NCBI GenBank assembly: GCA_038093975.1
Contig: JBBPTG010000096.1
Span: 34,839 to 98,838 of the forward strand
Reading direction: 5' to 3'
DNA length: 64,000 nucleotides
From: Chalciporus piperatus
Lineage: Eukaryota > Basidiomycota > Agaricomycetes > Boletales > Boletaceae
Numbering within the stretch: position 1 is the stretch's first letter; every line of letters begins with the position of its first letter. Both the position numbers and the translations under genes were made by a program. This document shows, piece after piece, positions 42,240 to 51,898 of the stretch. A model generated the notes under the pieces. It searched no databases. It saw only the letters and a list, made by a program, of their open reading frames with translations, and had not been told where the DNA came from.

Positions 42240-42991
42240 CGTCGCACGTCGCGTCGCGTTGACCTGGTGGTTGCCCGTTGCACTCCGAGAGAGTCAGACG
42301 CGTCCCAATACCATACACGTGACTTGTTTACTTCGGGATTTGCCGATCTCATGTCGGGCACACGAGCCGAATGTCAGTTGTAATTCTGGTCGACGTCGTA
42401 AATTAGACGGAAGAGCGACACACGCGGTACAAGGCACTGGCCCACGGGCTGACAGTTAGATATGCCATTGGCGGAGCAAATGTCACTGGGATGCGCGATT
42501 ACCCTTTGTAGCCTTTGGCTAATAAGGAACGCAAGCTAACGCAAGCCGTCGCGAGGTGATCAAATGACGGGAACTGTCTTCCTGGTGGCAGGAATCATCC
42601 GTTTCTCGGATTATTCATAACCAATAGCGATTTTTGCCCACCACTATCTCCGCGGTGCACACGGTCAGTAAAATCTACCGCGTCGGAGCTGAAACACTTC
42701 CCAGAGCCCTATATAACCCTCGACCTGAGCAGGTTCACAATTCCTCAGAACACTATCCAACAGATGGGAATTTTTGTACGCTTGTACCTACGCCTTTGTC
42801 CGTCTCTCTTCATCGTGATGGGCTATCTTCCGTCTGACCTGTTAATTTGCAGTCTGCTCGCCTCCTCAGGTAACCCACCCATAAACGCATAACTTTGAAA
42901 CGCAAAGGTAGGTGTTGGCAACGTTTGTTACACCCGGCCGACGACCTCGTGTTGATCTTGAAATTTGTATAAGCCCCAAACGGAAACAGCC
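42240..42991. promoter_or_regulatory. Divergent promoter region, TOP2 / Mg-type ATPase
   Basis: 752 bp between diverging genes. A TATA-like box CCCTATATAACCC at about 42707-42719 points rightwards, some 275 bp upstream of the ATPase start. That leaves room for a long 5' leader, possibly with an intron. Confidence 0.5.
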
Positions 42992-45900
42992 ATGCGATTC
43001 TCGTTAAACGAGTCGTTTGATACCATCCTTGCGTCGAGATTCATTCCTGCCCGTTTCAGGTCAGTCACGGATCCGGATAAGCACGGCCCGGACATAGCCA
43101 AGTCTGCAACAGAGACAAAGGAGGCCGAGCTCACCGCCAAACTTGCTCGGTTTGCGCGTGCCCCTGTCTCTGAGATCTTCCGGTAGGCATCCGGGATACG
43201 TGCTTTATCGTGTATCTGAATGTTCCTCCAGGCTCGAGCCTACATGGAATCCGGATGGATTATCGGAGGAAACAGCGGCAGAGATCCTCAATACTCATGG
43301 GTTGAACATACCAGTCAACGAACGCCCTCTGGCTGCACTGTCGATCCTGTGGACTGCTCTTTGGAACCCCTTCAATATACTCCTGGTGATTCTTGCCGTG
43401 ATCAATATCGCGACGGACTCTGTGCCAACGTTCGTAGTCATGATTGCCATGGTTTTTGCTTCCAGTTCGTTGAGGTATTTGTCCTTCTTGCTTTCCCAAT
43501 CAAAGTGTTGAAAATCCCTCTATCGCAGGTATTGGCAAGAGATGAAGTCTATGGTACAAGCACTCAAGTTGGTCCGGTCCATCGTGACTCGTGTTCGCGT
43601 GATTCGTCGCGTCAACTCTGTTCCTCAAGAGATTGAGATCGACCTGAGGCACATCGTTCCTGGAGATGTCGTCGCTGTCGCTAGTAAGTTCTCTTTTTCT
43701 CGCAACATGCCTGTCCACATGACGCTTTGGAATATAGGTGGAGATGTGTTCCCCGGAGATTGTGTTGTCATATCTTCTGAAGCCTTGGCCATTACCCAGG
43801 CTTCACTCACCGGAGAAATATTGCCAATTGACAAGGTCGTCCGTCGCACTCCCCTGGACGAGTCCGAGCCATTCCATCTCTTGGACAATGATAACGTTTG
43901 TTTGGCTGGAACGTCCGTTGCAGCTGGAAATGGACGCGCGATCGTCATCTCCACCGCAAAAGATACATACATGGCTGCTATTGCCGAGGAGCTCAACAGG
44001 AAACGGCCAGAGAACGCCATCCAGCTGGGCATCAGGAAAGTCAGCTATGTCCTCATGGCTTTCATGGCTGTAAGTTCGAGACTATTTATCTTTTCCGGCC
44101 AACTTATGCTTACATCTCATCAAAGGTTATGGCTCCGGCCGTCTTTATTGTCCAAGGCGCTGTCAGTAAGGATTGGAAAGGTGCTGTCATGTTCGCCATC
44201 GCAGTCGCAGTTGGTATTACACCAGAGATGCTTCCGATGATTGTCGTAAGTGCGATCCTGTTCTGTTCCCGCCATCGATCATTTACATTTCACAGTCATC
44301 TAACCTGGCTTTGTCGGCCGTTCGCATTGCCAGACAAAAGGTCATCGTAAAGCGCTTCGATGCGATCCAGAACTTGGGTGCAGTCAGCGTTCTGTGCTCA
44401 GACAAGACTGGCACGTTGACCGCTGACCTCGTCCGTGTTGCGAAATCGGTCAACTCCCTGGGCGAACTCTCGGACTTCCCTGTAAAGCTGTCTTACATCA
44501 ACTCAACGCTGCAGACAGGATCTCGCAGCCCCATTGACCGTGCTATCTTGGACTACGTTGGCGAGAACGAGAAAGCGTCTCTTGGAGATGGGCTTCAGGA
44601 GGAATGGTCCAAACTCGGCGAGGTTCCTTTCGATTCCACGCGTCGCATGCTCTCCATCCTCGCTTACCGCCCCTCTGCGGGAGACGGAGAGGCACTCTTC
44701 ATTACCAAGGGTGCCGTGGAGGAAGTCCTCGAGCGTTGCGTTGCTGTGTGGAACTATGAAACGCCGGCGCAGTCTATCGCCGACTTGAAATTCGACGCCT
44801 CTTCTTCGTCCGCGTTGACCGAGGCCGATCGTCTTCAGATCCTTGACTCCGCCAAGCGACTCAACGAAGATGGCTTCCGGTTGATCGCCGTGGCCTGCCG
44901 CGGAGTTTCCTCCAAACTACGTAGCATCTCTGTCGAGGACGAGGAAGAGTTGATCTTCGTCGGATTTGTGGCTCTGCTGGATCCCTTGAAGCCGGACGCT
45001 GCTGAGGCCATCCAGGAGCTTGGTCGTCTTCATGTACAGGTAACGTCTTTCGTTGAGGGCGTACGATCTAGGAAACTGATTACACCTCGCAGGTCCGCAT
45101 TCTCACTGGCGATGCCCCGGCTGTCGCTGCCAAAGTCGCCCGTGACCTCGGACTTTTCAATCCTACCAACCTTACCCAACTATCCCGTGGCAGGTCCCCC
45201 AAAGACGAAGAAGCAGCCTATGAGACTGCTTCTGCATGTGTCAACGAATCCAGCTTGATCGTGACTGGACCTCAGCTCGCTGAACTTGCCAAAGATCGCG
45301 AGCTACTGAACGAGACGATCGAGCGTGCTGTCATATTCGCCAAGTTGTCGCCTTATCAGAAACTCGAGGTGGTCAAGGCTCTGCGGGCTGGGGGTAACGG
45401 ACGAGCCGTTGCGTTCCTAGGCGATGGTGTCAATGATGCATTGGCCATCCGTGGTGCTGACGTTGGTATTTCTGTGGATTCTGGAACGGAGATTGCCAAG
45501 GAAGCAGCGGACGTCATTCTTCTGGAGAAAAGTCTTGGTGTTGTCGCGCGTGGTGTGGTCGAAGGCAGAATCACGTATGTTCTCTCATCTTGCGCTGTCC
45601 GGCTGTCCTGCTCACGCTGGTGGAAAGGCTTTTGAACACTGTCAAGTATATCAAGATGGCTTGCTCGTCGAACTTTGGCAATGTCTTCTCTGTCCTGGGT
45701 ACGTTTTATATATAGGTTGTTCGGTACCTAGCTAACGCGACATTTTTAGTCGCTTCTGCTTGGCTGCCTTACCAGCCAATGCTTCCGTTGCAGCTGCTTG
45801 TCCAGAACTTGCTCTATGACTTCTCTCAGGGGTCCATCCCATGGTATGTGCCTTGTTCTTTCTTGTATGGATGAGGAGCTTAAACTCGTCAACAACAGGG

Positions 45901-46484
45901 ACAATGTTGATCCCGAGTATCTCGAATACCCCAAGGCATGGAGTGCTCGCTCCATCGTTCGGTTCATGATTTGCTTGGGTCCATTCTCGAGCCCCTTTGA
46001 CATCATCACGTTCGCCATTAACTGGTAGGTCCCTTGCGTCCTCCTTTCGTCCATTTGATGCTAACCATCTCGCCATTAGGTTCCACTACAAGATTCGATC
46101 GTTAGATTCTCCCTTCGTCCCACTTGCACAGACGAACTGGTTCCTCGAAGGATCTCTGACCCAGGTACGACGCTTCTCACACCCCGTTCCACATCATCTA
46201 ACAACCAACCTCCCAATCAGCTCTTCATTATCCAATTCCTCCGAACAAGCAAAATACCATTCATCCAATCTCGCGCCTCCACGCCCGTAGTCCTCATCAC
46301 CTTTGGGATGGCCTGCGTCTCGATGGCCATTCCCTATATCCCCAAGGTCAACTCGGCTCTGCAATTGACACCCCCTGAACCGATGTTCTATACCTATTTG
46401 CTTGGCATGGTTGCAGGTTACGCCGTCGTCGTCCACATCGTCAAGACGATCTATTTGTGGGCTTTCGATGGAGATTGGTTGTAA
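42992..46484 (+). CDS. MgtA-type P-type ATPase (magnesium transporter class IIIB)
   Basis: Multi-exon gene, ATG 42992 (MRFSLNESFDTILASRF) to TAA 46482-46484, about 1000 residues. P-ATPase hallmarks in order: actuator loop SLTGEILPID, M4 GITPEMLPMIV (the MgtA version of the ion-binding helix), phosphorylation site CSDKTGTLT, KGAVEEVLERC in the nucleotide domain, and hinge FLGDGVNDALAIRGADVG. The C-terminal membrane part holds QNLLYDFSQGSIPWDNVD and a last helix before GDWL. Bacterial MgtA/MgtB import Mg2+; fungal homologues exist, but their substrate here is inferred, not shown. It is complete and unbroken, and the last host gene before the transposon cluster. Confidence 0.9.
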
Positions 46485-46687
46485 ATGTTGTCGGAGATGG
46501 CCGTTCGTGGTGATGGTTATGGTTTTGACAAGATGGTCTTTTTATTTATTTCGCAGATGAATGTTTTTTGTGAACTTGGATCCAGGTACATAGAGAGTAA
46601 GTATCGTGGAATTTTCGATCGCATCGGTGCACGGGCACGGTTCGTAATAGTATGTTCCTGTTGATCTGATATGGCTCAAACCTTGCC

Positions 46688-46912
46688 TCACTCTGCGGCG
46701 AGATCCTCAGCATTGATGTCTTCCCCCTCCTCCCCTCAGCCACCTATGTATTCGATTGGAGCCTTATCCATCAACAACTCGATACCCTCCTTAATGCCGT
46801 CACAAAAGGTATAATCAGCACAAATTCTACCTGGTTTAAACGTATATGGCACATACTTTTCCATCTCGTTGAACATGCCTGGATATAAAATCTCTCCATC
46901 AGAACCTGTCAT
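46688..46912 (-). pseudogene. Short gene remnant with an internal stop
   Basis: Not recognised. From ATG 46912 the minus strand reads MTGSDGEILYPGMFNEMEKY and on to CDGIKEGIELLMDKAPIEYI, with a TGA at 46736-46738. The same frame then continues GEEGEDINAEDLAAE to a second TGA at 46688-46690. The protein-like composition on both sides suggests a former C-terminal exon with one nonsense change. A real 58-residue protein is possible. Confidence 0.4.
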
Positions 46913-47658
46913 TCCTGATAGAGCTCAATGAGCTGAGACTCTTTGGACTGTTTGATCTATACTAAGTAGTAGTCTCGTAACCATCCGTTTGGGGCCTGAG
47001 TCAGGACGACGGGATTTTGTTTTAGGGTGCGGAAGCTTCGGGAGTCAGCCCGACCGCTTCCTACTTAATTCAACTTAAACGTCTGGTTACGGGATAGCTA
47101 GTTCGGTCCTTTCCTAATAATAATCTCAGAGTCAGTTCCAGATCCTACCATGAAAAGTCCATGAAAGTCGGGCTAAAAAAAACTGGTCGGGAACCAGGTG
47201 ACGAGGAAGGTAGGCTGTAGGGCAACTGTAGGGGGCAGATTGGTCATTCGCAGGGGTCGCGAGCCGGAAGGCGAGCTGACTAAGGGTTGAGAAGGGGTTG
47301 CCTCAGGCTCCGAAACCAAGCAAACCTCAGTAATTAGGACCTCTGTACATACCACCACGAACGAATTGATGACGACAATGATGCTCGAACACGACTGCTC
47401 CGTCATCGTTCGTTGTCATGTCCCTACGCAATGACGAACGTAAGTTACTGTCTAAAGTTCCGTCCACCACAACTTACTCCCACTCCGTGACCATCCGAAT
47501 GAAACCTAGTCTGCATCCTAGAGAGGGCTTGATACCGTAGTACAGCACTCGTGCTCTTTCGAATCCCGCGAGCTCCGATTGAGCCGTCCGGAGAGGCGGT
47601 CCGTATTGCCGTTGCCCTAGTAGCTACTGTAACGGTAGATAAGATATGCAAAAATCTA
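46913..47658. other. Intergenic region, transition into repeats
   Basis: About 750 bp between the small remnant and the RecQ-like start. I find no recognisable domain, tRNA or inverted terminus. It must contain the RecQ promoter and perhaps an unrecognised left edge of the mobile region. Confidence 0.35.
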
Positions 47659-49472
47659 ATGGCGGACACCAATGCCCCTTTCAAATTCGTTTCGGAGAGT
47701 GGGCGAACACTCTGTAGGTCAATCCTCAGTAATGTGATGCCATACGACACACACGATTACCAGATGGAAGCCATTACTCACCTACTTGACGGGATTGATG
47801 TACTCTTCATCACGGCCACTGGCTCGGGCAAGACCGACACCTTCATTCGCCTCATGCACGTCGTACGCACGCTTTCTGCGAACCATCAGCTGTGCCCGAA
47901 TGCCGCGAAGTTCCCGCCCGATTCTGTGATGTTGATCGTGTGTCCAACGAAGGCGCTCGAGCTCGACATGGTAAGATGGTTAAGCATAGAAAAATGTAAC
48001 CTGATATTCACTCACTCGTCATTCCTCAGGCGCAAAAAATGAATAAAGCAGGGCTTTCAGCTGTCGCTATCAACGAGGACACAGTGAATGACGCACGCAA
48101 AATTGAACACAACATTTACGTTGACGTACGCGCTGGTGTCGCGATGATACTCCTGTCCCCGGAGCAGCTCTTGAATGACGAATTCGAGAGGCTGATCAAT
48201 TACAAGCCGTTCAGCAAACGAATCGTCTTTTTGGCTGTTGATGATGCTCACCTGCTCAATTCCTGGGGCAAAACTCTTCGACCTGCTTATTTGGAAATTG
48301 GCCGCCTCCGAGCTCGCCTCCTTACCTTCCCCCCTCTTATTGCGACCACGGCAACACTCGCAGCAGGCAAGCCGACCGAAAGCGTTCGCCAAACGCTGGG
48401 CTTGAAGGATGGCCTGTTCCATCTTATTCGACGATCCAACTTACGGCCCGACATTCGGCTCGTTTTTCGCATGATGCAGTCGAGCTCGCAGAGCCTGCAT
48501 TTCCCCGAGTTGGACTGGCTCTTGGACATCGAGGGAACAACGGTCATCTTCTGTCGCACCATCGCCTTTGGATTCCGCGTCGCTGTTCACCTGTACCGTG
48601 AATCGAAGCGACGGAAACTGCGAAGCAAGAAGTCAATACGCTTGTACAACTCACTGAACTGGCACTCCTACAACGAACGATCATTGGCGTTCCTCAATGA
48701 CGACCCATTGGCACAGATCTTTGTCGCCACCGACACCCTTTCAGTCGGATTCGATTCGCCCAACATCAAAACTGTTGTCATCTTTGGTGACATTTTAGAC
48801 ACAGATGACTACCTTCAGAAGGTTGGCCGGCTTCGCAAATCAATTGATTCTACCCGTGATCAGCACTCCGCCATCATGTACCTATCAACAACAGCAGTCG
48901 CGAATGCAAAATCGGTCCTCGACGGGAGTCATGCCAGTGGCTCAAAGAAGAAGGGCAACCTGTCGAAGAAGTCCACCAAAGTTCTGCAGATGACTCGCGG
49001 TATGGCGCGACTCATCGTGGCAAGTTGCAAGGTTGAGGAGCTGAACCAGATATATGACAATCCGAAAGAGGATATGCGATGTACATGCCGTACTTGCTCG
49101 CCTGTGGTACCTGCACGCTCCGCTCATTCCTGCAACTGTAGTGGATGCACTCCCGAACCATCTGATTCCCAGTTTCGCAAGCCTGCACCAATGTCAAAAG
49201 CATCTGCTCGCAAAGGGTTAGCACGTCTTTCGAAGGAGGAGCGCCAACATGGGCACCGTGTACTTGTCGCATTATGCTATGAGCTCTGGCAAGATTCTAC
49301 CCACCTCTATCATCTTCCCCCCAATGTCATCATTCCAGATTTGACGATCTCCATCATTTTAGACAATGTCCGGCGAGTCAGTAACCCTGACGACCTCCAC
49401 CTCATTCCCCTCAGCAGTTTCCTTGATCCAAAACATTCTCAGAGGCTCGTTGAAACAATCTCACAGCTTTGA
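47659..49472 (+). CDS. RecQ-like DEAD/DEAH helicase of the Agaricomycete repeat type
   Basis: Two exons (47659-47970, 48030-49472) give 584 residues; an upstream in-frame ATG lies at 47551. Motif I is ATGSGKT, motif Ia CPTKALE, motif II VDDAHLLNSWG (a variant of DEAH), motif III ATTATL. The second helicase domain has TVIFCRTIAFG, ATDTLSVGFDSPN and QKVGRLRKS; the last is a degenerate motif VI (QxxGRxGR expected). A Cys cluster CTCRTC...CNCSGC follows, as in RecQ/telomere-linked helicases. After the TGA at 49470-49472 the same frame stays open for 74 codons (EDFRAFRSEKAR to HPKIIWKIDAS) to TAG 49695-49697, an acidic tail typical of this type. The stop is therefore probably a recent nonsense change. 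It converges on the DUF6589 gene with about 90 bp between them. Confidence 0.8.
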
Positions 49473-50287
49473 GAGGACTTTCGGGCCTTCAGATCGGAGA
49501 AGGCAAGAACTCGGACCAAGCGAACAGCCTCCTGTGATGACCCGGAAGAAGATGAAGCAGAGGGCACTGATGATGAGCCTGATCATTTGGATGGTCTTCA
49601 AGTTCAGTTCACAGAAGGCTTCTTCACGCAGCTCGAGGATGCTGAGAGCAGCAGTTCAGGCCATCCGAAGATCATTTGGAAAATTGATGCATCGTAGGCC
49701 CGTTCACCTATTAGTGCGAACTTACGACTGAACACTCGTGATAGTCAGGGAAAGATAGATTTTGAGATGCGTTAAAAGAATAATATCATTAAAAAGACTC
49801 TTCTGAGTCTTCGCCATCAGAGCATGTATCTACTGCCCCAATATCCAGTGATAGATCATCAGACTCTACCTCGAGTTCCTCACATCAGGAAAAAACCTCT
49901 GTTCCCTATATCACTCTTTGATGATATATGGAGGTATTTGATGATATATGTTACTATATGTGTCATATGGATCCAATGGCCAGAATGCAAAAGTCCCCTG
50001 TAAAATAGTACACAAAAAGTGCCATATAGCATTATATAGTACCATATAGTAGGTGTTTTAACAGGACCAATGGCCTATGCTCAGCCTTGGCTTTTTGTGT
50101 CAGATATGCACATGCGCACATATAGTGCTATCTGGAAATGTCCAAATGTAATCTGGGACTTTTCCTTTTGTCACCATTCTTCACTCTTTGTACTCATTTG
50201 TCACACATTTAGAACGGGGGAAACGTGATTCATTTGCAGCGGCCCAAAACCAGCCCAAAAACAGAAAACAAATTACAGCAGCTACAA

Positions 50288-51234
50288 CTAAGCAGGAGGA
50301 GTGTTTGGAGCTGTATCCCCAGCCGTAGATTCAGTCGTAGATTGGCCCTTGGCCTTCGCCTCAAGGCTTGCAAAGTCAAAGATGTGGTCAGTGGATGTTG
50401 AGGGAGCGATGCTGAAAATAAGGAGATGAAAAAAAAATCAGATACATAACAATAATGAGAATGAAACACAGTCATACCCAGTCTCCTCCTGGATCCTGCT
50501 TTGAAGTTGTTTCAGGTATGTTGGAGACTTTGCCTGGAACACCTTTAACATGCCCATATAGGTTTGCCATCTATTACCAGGGTGTAGAGCGTCCAACCCA
50601 TCAGATGTTTTGGTAAATTACAAAAAAAACTTACTTGGTTTTGAACAATGTATCGTTGAACTCCAGAGTGGTGCCGGTTCCTATGCTAGTGAGCACACAG
50701 TTAACCTGTCAAGTCCATTGTCAGTATGTGAACTGAGAAATTGTCGAGACCTACCGCGGTTGCCACCAGGGCCATCTGACAAATGGGAGCATTGAGGAAA
50801 GGATTGGTCGCAGTGGATCCGTATCGTTGACCCTCTGCACGGTGTCCCCACCACTGCGCCTTGATGAGCTGACCTATGATAGGATGGCCCCAAGGCTGAT
50901 CATCATCACAGGTGCGTTCCTAGTATCTTCATATTCAGAGGAAACTCTGAGAAGACGAGTGAGTCACTTACCTTGATTTTGATCCCGCTGTGCAGCATCT
51001 TATGCCCATCCACCAACCACCTCACCGCATCCACCAACTCATCTCCTTTGAGTCCCCTGGGAAGTCCATATGCATGAGGAACCGCAATCCTTGCCTTGTT
51101 GATGAGCTCGCCACGTATTTGGGTCACTCCCCCCCAACACTAGGAAAGAAAATTAGTATTTCAGCGTCAATGACAATAATGCTTACATAGTCCACAAGCT
51201 TTTTCTTCTTCTTGAGGTCGCCGTCCAGCTCCTA
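50288..51234 (-). pseudogene. DUF6532-type gene, 5'-truncated, inside element A
   Basis: Exons read leftwards: ELDGDLKKKKKLVDY, CWGGVTQIRGELINKARIAV, RWLVDGHKMLHSGIKIK, WGHPIIGQLIKAQWW, NPFLNAPICQMALVATAVNC, KTKWQTYMGMLKVFQAKS, ending TAG at 50288-50290. The pattern (PICQMALVATAV and an N-terminal Arg/Lys segment) is that of DUF6532, a family expanded in Agaricomycetes with no known function. A stop lies directly upstream of ELDGD, where the opposite-strand transposon fragment begins (51226). It therefore looks like a captured, beheaded copy; splicing there to a lost exon is possible. Confidence 0.65.
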
Positions 51235-51898
51235 CCTCAACTCCCTGCTCCCTGCAGGCGAAACTCTTGCTCGAGCTGCTGTCCCCTATGCCCACCTTCC
51301 CTTTGACAAGCTTGATGTCTGGCATTCCTGCAAGTTTGCCTTGGATGTCCTGGGCAACGACGTCGATGGTGAGGAGGGGGTGGACTCTATCAAGGCCAAG
51401 CCAGGCAGGTTTGACACGGTAGCAGTGGCCTACTGGGGAGATGCAGAGACCGCAGGCTTACAAGGTAAGGGTTCATTGTTTTAAACCAATCATCTCCATC
51501 ACTGACTCTGGGCCACAGGAATGAGAATAGGGCGCCTGAGGGTGATTTTCAAATTACCCGCGACCCTTTCTCTGTTGACTCCAGCACCTGCGAATTGGCC
51601 CAAGGAACCATTGGCGTACATAGAATGGTACCGCCTCTCCAGTTCCCCAGGCAAGTTCCATAATATGTACACTGTTTCCAAACCTGCTCCTTTGCATCCA
51701 TCCTCTCACTTGCCACCTGTTGTTCAGGGAGACATAGTTTCTGTTAAAACTATACGACAAACCTGTCAACTAATATCTTTAGCTTCTGGTTCATCCCAGT
51801 GGCCATCAGAATGGAAGTCCAACATTGTACTAGACAATTGTTCTTCATTTTTACTCAACAATTGGTCTAGCAAGTACTCTTATCAGACGTTGTACTAG
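51226..51898 (+). pseudogene. C-terminal fragment of a transposon protein (Plavaka-like tail)
   Basis: Plus-strand exons read SSSYLNSLLPAGETLARAAV, DTVAVAYWGDAETAGLQG, an intron, MRIGRLRVIFKLPATLSLL, PLAYIEWYRL, HNMYTVSKP, and end SSFLLNNWSSKYSYQTLY at 51898. This order (GRVRxIFxLP, AYVEWY, GMYxV, final helix) recurs at the C-termini of large transposon-encoded proteins in Agaricomycetes such as Plavaka-type elements. That match is from family memory and is the less certain part. The catalytic part is absent. Its place near the right end of A suggests A descends from an autonomous copy. Confidence 0.5.
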
